Shown here in pieces: positions 12,901 through 24,800 of a stretch of DNA of 64,000 nucleotides. The translations under genes and the position numbers were made by a program. The DNA is from Helopsaltes ochotensis (lineage: Eukaryota > Chordata > Aves > Passeriformes > Locustellidae), in contig VXBM01000873.1 in assembly GCA_013400155.1 (NCBI GenBank), positions 1-64,000 of the forward strand. The letters run 5' to 3'. The notes under the pieces are model-generated. The model was not told where the DNA came from, ran no database searches, and saw only the letters and a list, made by a program, of their open reading frames with translations. The number at the start of each line of letters is the position of its first letter. Positions within the stretch are counted from its first letter, which is position 1.

Positions 12901-14405
12901 TTTTTTTTGGAACCACTTAATCCATGGTTTAAACCTTTTTTTTAAGTCCCAGTAATAGCTGCTTTAGGTAATCTTGATAGCTCTTTTGAAATGTCCAGTA
13001 ACCCTGCCCTTTCTTTAATTTTAAATGCTGAGAAGTTACATTGTAATGACTTGGTGACCGGAAGTTATGGAAAACTAATAATCAAGTGCTTTTTTTCCTC
13101 TCATAACCTCATTTTTTCCACTTCTGTGAATTTTTTGTCTGCAGTTGACCTGCTCATTGTGCAACCACAGTCATTTTACTCAGCTCATTAAATCATGTTT
13201 TTCATCAGAGTTTAGACTCTCAAACTACTCTTAGACAACATTTCCTTCTTATCTCCTTACTTTATTCTTACCTCAGTTGTGGCAGAAAGCGCTAAATGGA
13301 GGCTGCAGGCTATGAAGTTGGTCTCAGAATAGAGGGGAGGTGGAGACGTTGACCATTCATTCTTTTTTAGTGTTTCTGCAGTCTGACAAGATACCCTTTG
13401 AGCTGTGAGAACATGTGGTTCATTGACTTGCAGAGAATTCATTGTCTGAATAAATGACTTATAAAAAAAAAAGAAAGAAAAATACTCATGATACATATTT
13501 TTGCATGGTAATGTCAGTAAACCCACAGAAGACATACAAAGTGTGAGCATTTTGGCTCATCTGCTACAATTTCTAATACCAGCAGATCTATTAATCTGCT
13601 TCTGCTGAGACTGGCTGTGACCAGTGTGCCTGGTCAGTGGATTTGGGTATCAGCACCACAGCAGATCTGAAAAGGGTCTTGCTAAAGGAAGCAGCCAAGT
13701 AGATGGATCATCCTTGTGCTTTTAGAAGCTGTTACTTTTAGAAGATGTTACTTAAACCCTGGTGTGTTATTGGAAGAGGCAGGCTTGGGAACTAAGACCT
13801 TCCCGTCCTGTTTTACATGAAAGATGCAACTTTTATTTCCATTGGTGGGAATTTCCTACTGATAGTAGGAGTTAGAAGCTATTTTCAGTGAAATGAGAAA
13901 TAGAGATGCCTCAAGCTAAGAGGAACACAGGAGAAAAAGAATATATGGAACATAGATTTTGCACTTTGATTCTTTCTTTAATATCCATTTCCTCACGTTT
14001 CTATTCACTTTTGCACAAACTAGCTTTCTTTGTGGTGCTGTAAGTAGCTGTTTTCAGTGAATTATAGAAGGGACGATAGAATAAAATCAAGCAATTCTCT
14101 GCTCATGTGTCCTAGTTACTCTGTTTTACAGTTAAACAATTGAGAAGTTTATATGTGCCAGCAAAGTTTGCTGCCAACTGAGCAAGATTATAAACTTTTT
14201 CTGATGGTGTAACTCATACAAAATACGCTGCCCAAAGCATTGCTAGAAATGTGATATAGTGGCATTTGCAAGCCCAGGCAAATATATACAAGATTTTCTA
14301 CATTTCTAAATGTAGAATCCAGAGCTGCCTGTCTGACTAATACATTGGTAAGGGCATGCCTGACTTTATTAGATAGGAGTCTGTGTTTTGGCTTTATTAG
14401 ATGGC

Positions 14406-14407
<2 letters not shown>
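9916..14407. other. Non-coding unique sequence, no gene seen
   Basis: This stretch has no recognisable gene. Open frames such as 12437-12685 (minus) and 13257-13550 (minus) are unsupported; the latter ends at a fair minus-strand splice donor near 13268 but has no recognised product. Two small structures are visible: a 7-bp inverted repeat around 13580-13600 and the hairpin at 14296-14317. Confidence 0.5.
14296..14317. repeat. Perfect short inverted repeat
   Basis: Ten-base arms (14296-14305 and 14308-14317) are exact reverse complements separated by only two bases, so the 22-bp segment is a near-perfect palindrome. It lies about 90 bp left of the long T tract. No function is evident. Confidence 0.7.
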
Positions 14408-14453
<46 letters not shown>

Positions 14454-14470
14454 TTTTTTTTTTTTTTTTT
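14408..14470. repeat. 63-bp poly-T (poly-A on minus strand) tract
   Basis: Positions 14408-14470 are all T except a single A at 14452. This is by far the longest homopolymer in the window. A poly-A tail on the minus strand would be the mark of an L1-type retrocopy, but birds have essentially no active L1 machinery. The sequence to the right (14471-14600) shows no recognisable transcript, and I find no matching target duplication on both sides. The direct repeat CTTTATTAGAT at about 14362 and 14390 lies on one side only. Length and purity may be affected by sequencing or assembly error. Confidence 0.9.
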
Positions 14471-17313
14471 CTTTCTGACTAGCTAGCAGTGTCTGGGCAA
14501 GATATCTCACACTGTTAGCTCCTGACTTCTTGAAAGTAAAAGCATCTTTCTGTTTCTTTGGAAATTTGCAAAATTTATTACTGTGGATTGTAAACAAGGA
14601 AGGGAGAATATAGGTGTTATGTTAAAAGGATTATTGTTGATGCAGTTTGTATTTCCTTCTTTCAGTCCACTTGCCACTCATTTAAATAACTTCCTTCTCT
14701 ATCCCATGTTTGTGTTGGATGTCAGGTTGTCTGTTACTGTTTGTGATGGTGACCTGGGCACCCACACTGCTGGTACTCGTGACCAGAAGTTCATGCTGAT
14801 GATTGGACAATGCTGAGAATGCAGATGCACAACAAATGAAATTAAAATGTCATTTTTCCTTTTAATAACATGTTTGTTAGGTATATTTAAAGGCAAGGGT
14901 GTGAATCACCTTCATAACTACAATTAGGTTTTTTTTTTCTTTGAAGGTCACAGCTTTTCTATTACAGGGGTTCTAGTATTTATTCTGGCTGACCAGACAA
15001 CTGGACCAAAGGTTTTTGCTCAGCCTTCTTTAGACAGCAAAGTATTTGGACATTTTCTATTGAAAGAATAGGAAAATATTTGAGAACATACTCAAGTTGA
15101 TAATAAATAAATGGAATAGAAATAAATAGAACAAAGGCAGGAACTTAGGCTTCCTCTTTGATTTTTTGAAGCTTAGTGTTTTGCCAGTTTGGTTTGAACT
15201 AATGTATGCTTAGGAGTTTTTTCCAACAAACTGATGGTTTAAGAAATAGGTAATAAAATGGAAGGTGGTAGAATACCAATTAAGAAAAGCCAGAAAACTA
15301 GAAAAGATGCAAGGACAGGTATTCTTGAGATTTGGAGAATCATTTTTGCATGTAGCAGCCATATTGTGGAAGCTGACTGAATTAGGAGTCCTGGGAGAAA
15401 ATTAGTTGAGCAGTTATGTTTTTCTGTTTGGGTTTTCCTTTTTTTGATGTAAGGATTTGGGAGCATCAAATTAATTTTTTAGGAAATAAGTCTGAAACAA
15501 AAGAGCTGTATTTTCAGAAAACATAATAAAACAATGAATAAGCAATGTATTAGACTTTTTGTATCCTCCATATCTTACATGAAAGATTTCTCATAAGAAA
15601 CCTAAACTACAGAATAGCCTTTCCCTCCCCAAACCTGAAATGTTTCTCTTCAAAAGTAAGTGGATACATTCACAGAAGAAAAATTTGGCATACACAAGAA
15701 CTTCTTTGTATGCTGCCAGACTGTTCCTGGCTTCCCCTGTGACTAGTTTGGAGCTTTTGTAGCCACAGGTGGCTCCCAGCAGAGTTCACGGGAGCTGTGT
15801 GTGGAGATACTCTCTTTTCTGCTCTGTGTTGTGCCAGTGGCCAGCGAGTCTCAGGGGCCAGGGGTAAGTACCTGGCGGCGGTCTCAGAGCCGTGCGAGTT
15901 TGACTTGGCTGAGAGGTGGGCAGTAGGCACAGGAGACAGGGGCCCCTGCTCGATGAAAACCAAAGCACGGGTGCATGGAGAGAAGATGCCAGCCTAGAAA
16001 TTCTGGTTTGAATTCCCATCGTGGGTTGAAGGGGGTCAGTGCACTGGTATGCCGCCTATTATACGATCTTCCTTCTACTTTTACAGATGCATCATTTTCT
16101 TCATCTGGTAATTTGCTTCAAGAACCAGAAAAGTGAGTTTAAGGAATTTGCCCCCATTGCTGAAAGAAAAACCTGGGGACCTCCCAGAAGCTCATTATAG
16201 AGTTGTAAGGACCTACATGGAGCCAGGGGTTCTTGGTGTCAGGGGCTCCTTACAAAAGAAATCTGCTACAGTATTGATTTCAAAATGGGCTATTTTATTT
16301 TAAAATGCTGAGCTTGGAACAAAGTGAGTTCAGCACATTAGTGGGTTTTGGGTCCTGATATCTTCAAATGCCAGAAGAGGAGATGAAATGCCTCTTCATA
16401 GGGATGCTTACAATGACTGTTGTGTTTACTCATGTGAGTATTTTCCATAGTGTGACCATGAAGTACAAACATTTGGAATAACATGAAATCTAGGGAAGTC
16501 TAGAGAAAACTTTTATCATGTCTGTTGGATAGCATGAGCAAGACAAGGATAACCATTCATTAACACCTCCAATAAAAGAAAAAAATACTTTGTTGCTACC
16601 TGTGTGATGTGAAACTATATGACAATTAAAAGTATACTTGCTGAACTTCTGTGGAATACAGGATCACACACAGGGTCTCATTTAGGATTTTTGCTCATTT
16701 CTGATAGCTGCTTAGGATTTTTTTTTGTTGTTTGTTTGGTGGGTCTTGTATGTGTGTATATTGTGCTCTGGTGGTGGCAGTATGTCCTGATTGTGGCTGG
16801 GGTTTCAGGGCTTTGGCCTTTGTGTAAGCAGTATGTCAAAAAGATTCTCTGTCTAGAAGATTTAGAAGTTATCTGTAAGCACAGATGATACTGTGATATT
16901 GGATATAGAGTATTTATTGATCAAAATGTGAACAGAATAGGCAGGAGTGGCTTCTTGAGGAGGTGAGTTTTATCACTGCATTTTGGATTCCCATTCTTCT
17001 CTTCTTCCAAACTATTATTCTCCATTAAAAAGCCCAGATGAGGTAAGATATATGAGTGTGGAATCCAGTGGGTTTCCTTGCCATTGTGTCAGGTCACTTT
17101 GCTGCACATTTTGGAGGATTTATCCCTGTGGTGTTCTGTTTGCATTATGGTACTTGCTCTCTGCTTCAAAAATAGTGGCAGAATGTTGTAAAATCAGGCC
17201 TTTATCTTTGCTGTGGGTAAATTTTACTTACAGAACAGTACTCCAGCCTGCATCTTCAACTTGCATTGAACTACATAAACATACTGGTTTCACTCTCTGT
17301 TGCTTCTCTCATA
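14471..17313. other. Non-coding sequence with a small CpG-richer patch
   Basis: Mostly A+T-rich and featureless. Around 15840-15910 CpGs are locally more frequent and a strong plus-strand donor pattern (GGGGTAAGTAC near 15862) follows a pyrimidine-rich stretch ending CCAG at 15840. An exon there would be under 30 bases and I do not call one. Another strong donor (GAG|GTAAGAT) lies at 17041-17042 after an open plus-strand frame running from 16959, also without a recognisable product. Confidence 0.45.
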
Positions 17314-17369
17314 GGTTGGACTTGATCTTGGAGGTCTTTTCCAACCTAATTGATTCTGTGATTCTGTAA
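17314..17369 (+). mobile_element. CR1 LINE 3' terminal fragment
   Basis: The last ~55 bp of a plus-strand CR1 are recognisable: a GGTTGGACTTGATCTT phrase, then TTTTCCAACCTAATTGATT, then two copies of the short ATTCTGTG-type terminal repeat that CR1 elements end in. Nothing upstream matches CR1, so this is a severely 5'-truncated or eroded copy. Confidence 0.85.
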
Positions 17370-19499
17370 TGGCTTTGTCCAGCTTATTAGTCACCTTCTG
17401 GAAATTGAAGGTATGTGTCCCTTGCTGGATGACCGGTAAAGCCTAACTCATTTTGCTCTAAGCTATTTCTTGGGTTTATGTTATAAAAGGTAAACCCCTT
17501 TGACGCAATGCAGAACAGAGGGTCAGCTATTACGGGTGTAATTATCCCAGTGAAGAATGCAGGGTGGTTAAGTGCTGCTGTCAAGCTGGACTGTGTTTTA
17601 AACCTATCTGACAGGTAAAGAAGGCTAAGAAATAGCTGTATTTTTCTCCCATGACCTTGTTTAAAGGTGATACAGGACCTTATCCCTTCTGCTTTTTCTC
17701 TCCTGCAAAATACACGTATTTTGTTGAAGTGTTGATCCTACATTACTGTGAGCAGTTTCAGCTTGAAAAGGAATGCTTGATGTAATCTTCTGAAATTAGG
17801 CATGTAGGTGTGTTGTACTTATTAGCCTGCTAGTGGCCATTTAGCTATTTTATCTCAGTTATAATTAAAAGAATGTTACCAGGAAAGGAGGAAGAGGAGG
17901 TGGATCAGGAAGTTGAAGCTGGATTCAAGGCGGGATGTGTTTTGGCCTATAGATGGGAAGTGTCTGGCAGAGATGTGCCTGTAAATGTCTTCTTAGCTAT
18001 CAGACTACCTTTATACTGAAAAAGGAGATTTTTGGTTCCAAAACATTCAGTTTGCACTGTTATTTGAAGAGGTTTCTTCCCCTTTGGTGCAAACTTTTGC
18101 ATAACTCTCCTCAGAAAGATGACAAGGTGCATGGAATTTAAATGTGACCTGCAAACTGTAGCTATTTGATTTAAAGTATTTTGTTTTAGGATCTCACACA
18201 GACCATATTTTTCTTTGTGAGTTGTGACTGACTCTTCAGGCCTTAGGAAAATAAACCATGTTTTTCTTTTAATCTTCTTCATCTAAAAAATGAAAATAAA
18301 GTTGAAGACCTTGTTGCATGTCCTTCTACTGTTATGGCATTCCTTTGGAGTGAATTTGATAGGGATGTTGATGGAGAGCTCTTGAAAATGGCTCGTGCTT
18401 TCTGTTTGTACATCCCTGGAAGATCTACAACTAAGCCAGTTTAGAATTGCACCAAGAGATTGGGAAATCCCTTCTGTCTAAATTAGTGCATTTAGAGTGA
18501 TGGAGTTTGTTTGTAGGCATAAAATGACCACCCCTTTAAAAATAACTGGTAGTGTCATCAAGGGAATGGTGTTGTAGCATCCAGTAGTGATGAGGAAGAT
18601 AAACCAAAGCCGTCCTTGCAGAGAACAGGCAGAATAGTCTCCTTTGCTCTGCAAAGGAAAACAGACAGCCTTGTGTTACTTGTGATGGGCCAGATAGGGC
18701 CTTGTGCCAGAAATTAGTGATGGTTTAAAGAACCAAATTTTGCTTCTGAATGAGGCAATAATTGTGTAAATGAGATTTTTGAATTGTTTTAAAATTATTT
18801 TAACAAGTGCCAAGGGAATTCCTTTCTTCTGATGAAATTGTGAGGACCAAGTTGTTTCTGGTAGAAAATGAAACCCTATTTCTTTATCGAGGAGGAGCGG
18901 ACAGACTGAAAAACCTATAAAGAGGAGGCAGGTTTCTGGTGAGGAAGGAAGCTCACTGTAGGTGTTGTTGAGGAAGGGGTGCTGCTTCTCATAACCCAGA
19001 GGAAAGGGTGTGAAATGTGGTAATAATTGTAGGAAATAATTGTCATCATTGTTCTGGCTGGACTGCACCCTACACAGCAAAGGGAAATAAACACGGATCT
19101 CTCTGAATCTTGTTACTGTGCTACTTTAGTTTTGTGGTGCAGTAAGAAAGGAAATTATGAAGTAAAAGGGATCTTGGCAGGCTTTGGCTTTCTTCTGCAG
19201 AGGGGTGGGAAGGAGAGCAGAGTTTAATCATACCCTGTAAAATGTGTATGTTTGGTCTGAAGTATTTCAGGCTCAGGCAGAAAGTAAAACACCTGTATAA
19301 ACTCCTGACTTTTGCCTGTGGGTTATGTCTGTTCGGGGTTCTGATATTAATGATATATAAAAGCTCTGGGGTTTATCCTCTGTCTTCCCTACAGTCTTTC
19401 TGTTGTGCATGAAGAAATATTTCTCCTTAAACTTTGATTTGTCTTCACATCTTTTCTGTCTCAATATCCTTTCTTGGCCAGGCCACTGTGAGCTTGTGC
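17370..19499. other. Non-coding unique sequence, no gene seen
   Basis: No recognised gene. The 134-codon minus frame at 18676-19080 and the 111-codon minus frame at 17947-18282 lie in A+T-rich sequence and look like chance. An 8-bp perfect hairpin with a 3-base loop occurs at 18641-18659. Confidence 0.5.
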
Positions 19500-20480
19500 C
19501 ATCTGCGTTTAACTGCTTTGTTTTCAACTCTCTTCCATCCTTATCCCCTGATCCTCACTGACCTCTACAGGTGTCCTGCTGGCCCTTGGTTCAGTTCTCC
19601 CTGCCCCTTTTCTGGGCTGTCCTTGCAGATTCCTGTCACCAGTCCAGTCCAGGCCCTTGCCTGCTGTACACCAGCCTACTCCATGGTCTTGGCTAACCTT
19701 TCCATATTACTCACCTGCTCTCCCTTGTTCATTGCTTCCAACTTAGCCTTTCATCGCCTTTCTCTTGATGCTCCTCTCAGTAGCTTACTGGTGGTATGAC
19801 CCATTTCTTTACCCTCCCTCCCAAACACCTTTTCTTAATCCCTTCACAATTTTTGCCTGCCCTATCCCTTTTGGACACACAGTGAGTAGTTGTTCAGTCT
19901 CTTGCTCACTCCTTGCATCCAGACTACATGCAAAATCTGCAGCTACAAACTTTCGAGGAAATCTAATTCCATTTTTACGAGCTCCAACCTTTGCAGCCTG
20001 TAATTACCTCTTGCCATCCTCACTGAGACCTCTCTCCCGCTGGCTCACCTGACGCAGGCACGCACGCACACACATGTACATAAACCACGTCCCCGTTTCC
20101 CCCGGGTCTTTAGCCTGTGCAACCATCAGCTCACCTGCACTGGATACTTGCTCTCGCTGCCCCTTGGCACCGCTCTTTCAGCTGCTCCAGGCTCTACCTC
20201 ATTTTCTTTCTATCTGCCAGGTATTGTTCCCTGCGTTACCCTTGCCCATCAAGCTGGTGAAGAAGGGCTTCCTTGTGTGTCTGCCGTGTCTTTCTGGGTT
20301 GGCTTGGCCTTACTTTTGCTGTATTGAAATACCCCCAGGGTTGCCTCCGCTGGATGCTTTCATACCTTTGTGTGGAGATGCCATTTCTGTAGCACGTCTA
20401 GCCCCCTGTCAATGCCCAGCCTTGACACAACTGCTCTGATTTCGTTATTCCCCTTAGTTCTCCTTGTCTTACCCTCCTGG
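19500..20480 (+). other. ~1 kb pyrimidine-rich, stop-poor block
   Basis: Over about 1 kb the plus strand is strongly enriched in C and T, with CCCT/CTCC/TTCC phrases throughout and few purine runs. Because stop codons are purine-rich, three plus-strand frames of 95-121 codons tile it (19434-19799, 19765-20052, 20074-20439). The translations are low-complexity in style, rich in Leu, Pro, Ser, Ala and Cys, and show no known domain. The minus strand has good donor patterns near 19706 and 20046 but no convincing exon. It could be an eroded transposon, an untranslated exon, or simple strand-asymmetric composition. Confidence 0.55.
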
Positions 20481-21754
20481 TCTAAGGTGGGTAGACACCC
20501 TTCTACATAAGGGTGTTTCCACATTTTAATCTAGCCTAGGAAATAAACAGCATCCTAACCTGGTACTGAAATATTTTTAAAAGCTCTGGTGAGCTTATCC
20601 CTAGTGTGACATTGCCTGTCAGTGAGGTTAAATTCTTATGCTGAACTTTGTAAGAAATGAAAAAAAACCCCAACCACCTCAGAAATTACTTGCAGGGTGT
20701 CTGGATGAGACATGAAGTAATGTTCCTGTATTCACTCTGGTTTGGGTAGGCTTGTCTGATTTCAGAGTCAGTGGAGCAACCATGGTATGTCCTTTTGTCT
20801 TCTCCCTGCTTCTCCTTGGAGGCCCTCTGGCAGGTCTTCAAGGGCAGAACTTGCAATCCAGGATTGCATGATTCAAGATTTGAGAGCAGAAGTCCAAGAA
20901 AATGTAATTTTAAACAGACAAAAAATCTCTGCATATCCAACCCATCAGCACAGGACACCCATGTAAAGGCTTCCCTCTCCTGCCCATCATCCCTTGGTTA
21001 ATTTTCCTCCTTTCTTGGTGTACATGAATTCATCTCCTTCAAGCAGTGGGGCAGCAGAACAAAGCAGTTTTTAAAGGAAACAAAGGCCGTTTATATCTGG
21101 TTTTCATTTCCTTTTTCTTCTATTTGGTAAACTGTACAATATTTAATAACAGAAGACTTGCTCATTCTTGTGTCTCAGACCCTGAATTATTAAATCTCAG
21201 AATCTCTGATTCAGATAAAGGGTAATTAGTGTGTGCAGTATCTTCCTGACACGTGCTGGAGATGAAATCAGGAACCAAGGTGCCCTTAGCAAATGCTTTG
21301 TTACAGTATACTGTAAAGTACCATCTTACCAGGAATGGAAAGAGCCTGTAGTCAAAGGAAAAAAAAAAAAGAACCTCTTGGAAGCTGAGAGCTTTGAGAA
21401 GATGGGATCAGGTATATGTAGTGTCAGAGACAGTGCTCATCTGCTGGATTTCTCTTTCATTAAATTTTCAGCATAGATCCCCATAATATAATGTCAGCAG
21501 AAACGCAGGCAAAGCTTAAGGGATTACACTGATTAATATGTGGATGTAAGTTTTGGGGTTTGTTTGTTACATTAGAGCTGAAGGAGTCATTTGGGTGCTT
21601 TGCTTGGACTCATGCCCACATCTAACCATATGGTACAGCAGTTGATGGAATGCAGATAATAACTTCGTTTTCTTTGCTATTTAGGTTCAAACTTGTGCTA
21701 ACAGGTCCCCTCCCAAGCTTTGTTTCAACCCACTAGGTGAACCTAATTGGGAAA
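20481..21754. other. Non-coding unique sequence, no gene seen
   Basis: No gene or repeat family is recognised. A 13-base A tract with one break lies near 21358-21371. Confidence 0.5.
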
Positions 21755-21880
21755 TTCGTGTCTCCATGCCTCAGTTTCCCCATACAGCAAACAGCAATAA
21801 TAGTAATAATGCACTACTTCTCTTTTAATGTGTTTGAAGTGTACTGATGAAAAGCACCAAATACAAGCTTGCTATTTAAT
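21755..21880 (+). mobile_element. MIR SINE relic
   Basis: The segment contains the characteristic MIR 3' phrase ATGCCTCAGTTTCCCCAT, followed by an AATAATAGTAATAATGCACTAC-like block, then a TGTTTGAAGT...AAAGCAC...GCTATTTAATTATT tail. These parts occur in the MIR order. MIR is an ancient tRNA-derived SINE that persists as degraded copies in bird genomes. The tRNA-related head is not recognisable, so boundaries are approximate. Confidence 0.62.
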
Positions 21881-24800
21881 TATTTGGCCTACTACTTGTA
21901 CTCAGTTTGTCTGACCATGCAGTAGGAACACCCATGTTAAGGAAACCTGGACTTCCCATATCTATCTGGTCAGTGCTGCCAGCCTGCCCAGCTGGGCTGT
22001 GACCTACAGCATGGCAAATACCACTGGCATTAGTCAGCTGGCCCCTGCAAAAGAGGAGGGGGAGAAGGGAATGAAAACTTGCAGGGGAAAGCCATGCTTC
22101 AAACCTGAAAAAAACAACCTTTTTATCTTCTGACCAGGGAGCCTGAATATACAGGTAGTGCCACTTCCTAGGTAATTTCAAGATGTATTCATATTTCAAA
22201 AGAGAAGTGAGTCAAAGCAGCTAATCCATGTAAACTGTTGTCATAAGTATGTGGTGAAATCCACATCTGTCAGCCCTGAGCAGTTGCTGTGTGAGTCTGG
22301 GTCAAGGCATATTGGTGCCCATTTCCCTGGGTGGTATGGGAAGCAAGGTCACAGGGTGTGAGAACACCAATTTCTCTTTCCCTAGCATATTACTGGTGAA
22401 TGACTTTCCAGATCTGGGGCCCAAAGATCACTCTGTGAGTGTGGATAGCATGTTGTTACTACTTTTTACAGTATTAAACTTATCCCAGGAGGAATCTGCT
22501 TTGGAGTAGACTTTAAAATTTGGAGGCAGGCTAAACCAGCCCCAGAGGGCTGATAGCAATGTGTGTGCTGTCCAGAGGTGTCCTGACCTTCTGAGAACAT
22601 ATAAATAGATAGATAGATATGTAATAACAAATATATCTATGATATCAATACCTATTTTAAATCTTCCAATTTAAAAGGAAAATGTTTAAACCTTGAAAAT
22701 AAGCCAGTAGTTTAGAAAAAAGTGTAGTATGGAGCAATTGTATTAAGCATTGTATTATGCCATAGCATTACACTAATTCTACTAAGCGTGTAGGCAAAGG
22801 CTTATGCCTTGGATTTAAAGAGTATGCAGAGTGTCCTGGTCTCACTGTAGAAACCACATGTAGGAGGAGGAGACAGTTTCAAAATGCAAGACTTGCTGTG
22901 ATTAGTTGTTCCTCAGTCTCCTGACTCTGAGACTGTTCTACCTGAAAGTGATGGGCAATCACTTTAAGGGCTGTTGGAGCTGATCTTCGAAGTCATGTGA
23001 TTTGTATAATGTTTTTTAAGGAACAACCTGACTGCAGAGTCACATGTTACTCCATGAAAATTTTGGGAAATAAAACTTTTGTACAGATACCAATATAAGC
23101 ACAAAGATAAAATGAACATTTAAGTGTGTTAGTGCCTCTGAATTAACAAGCAAACAAATATTTGATTTCATATCTCTTATCCAGTTTCTGCCAATAGCAG
23201 TATCTTCCAGTAATGAAGTTATGGCCTCCAGATAGAATGGAGAGCACAGATTTCTCTTTTAAGCAGATGAAATATAATTTTTTGATGAAATCTGAAAAAA
23301 GTCTGACTGTTGGAGCATTCCAGTTGTCTGTGAGCTAGTTTCAGCCTAGCCATTTTCTTGTGTAGTGTGACCTACCTGACATGTTATTTGCTTTTCCCCT
23401 AAAGCTTTTTTTTTCCTTTTCTAGTCTCATTGCTGTTTCTCCTGTTTTGTGGAGATTATGCTAATGATATATTTTCTGTGTGTGTTAGCCATTATCTTCC
23501 CTCCTCCTGCTGCATAGAGCTGTTGTCTCTTCCATTGACTGCCAGCGCTTTTATGTGAAATAGAAGTTATTAAATCTAAATGGTATCTCAACAACAATCA
23601 AAAGTTTAAGTATATAATGAAATTGGTTTAGCTGTAAAAGGATAAGATAGAAGTGACCCTCTATTTGGTTTTGGGCCATAAGCAATTGCTTTTTTATCTG
23701 AATGGCCTGAATAACTTAGATCTAGATTCTGCATGTGGTCTGCAGGTACCTAGGTTTTGAGAATTTTTGCAAGTTTTGAGGTTTTGAAGTAGTTCATGAT
23801 GATCACAAAGTTTTTGCAGGAATGGTGTTAGAACATCTCGCACTAACTTTTTCAAGCACCTAGCCTACATACTGTGATTTTCTTTTCACAGTTATGCCTA
23901 AACCTCAAACCCAGAACTTGTTTTTAAATGCTGCCTAAATATTTTCTTGGTGTGCAAGCTGCCTTACTAATTCTGACTGAAGTCACTGTAGCATTAAATC
24001 ACAGTGCAAAAAGCCAGAAATATGCAGGATCCAGGCCACTAGTTGTACATGATGAGGGAGGAAAACCCTGTACCATCCCACACTTAAAACTTTCCATTTA
24101 GCAAGCTCTCAGTTTAATACCTGATGTCCTCATTTGTGTTATGTGGGAGACAGTTTACATGCCAAGAACTGGAGAAACTTGCTCTAGTCTATGATTTTGA
24201 CATTGAAAAGAAAACATCATTTCTGGTTCCTCTGCATAGGCTTCTCCCAGTGAAGAGCATCTGGTGGCAGCTCCATGCCCTGCTGTGGTCTAGACCAGAT
24301 TATTCTTGGCAAATACTTCCCACGGGTGTTAACAATGATGAAGGTGAGCATGGCTTCTGTGCATGGCATCTGATGTTAGCAAAGATGAAGGTGAGCAGGT
24401 GAGCCAGGCTTACTGATTTCTGCTCTCATTAGTCATGTCACTTAGGTTATTACTGCTGACCTCAGGAGTTCTCCTTTCTTATCCCTGCCAGCGACCTCCA
24501 CCTCATGGGAGAGGTATGTTGGGGAAGTTGTAAAACAGTAGGGTAGAGGCAGTCTAGGCATGTACTAATTTTAAATTTTTTTCCCGCTGCTTAATACCTT
24601 TTCCAATATTTTCCAAAGGTCAGGAACTGCAGAATGCTTGCTGTCAGGCTTGCACTTGCCTTGCTGCTTTTGAAATCTGAGCTAATTTTATCTTTTTCCA
24701 GACTTTCTGAATGACTGCAGGTCTTGAAGGTTTGATGCTTCACATTACTGCATAACTTACTGCTACTTGTGCGGTATTAATCCTGAGTTTTGGTCATGAT

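Noticed and set aside
14397..14597. Minus-strand frame with a long poly-Lys run
   Set aside because: It is a translation of the poly-T tract.
22835..23100. TGTCCTGGT start followed at a distance by AATAAA, considered as an LTR
   Set aside because: Only the first few bases recall known avian LTRs, with no second terminus or duplication.
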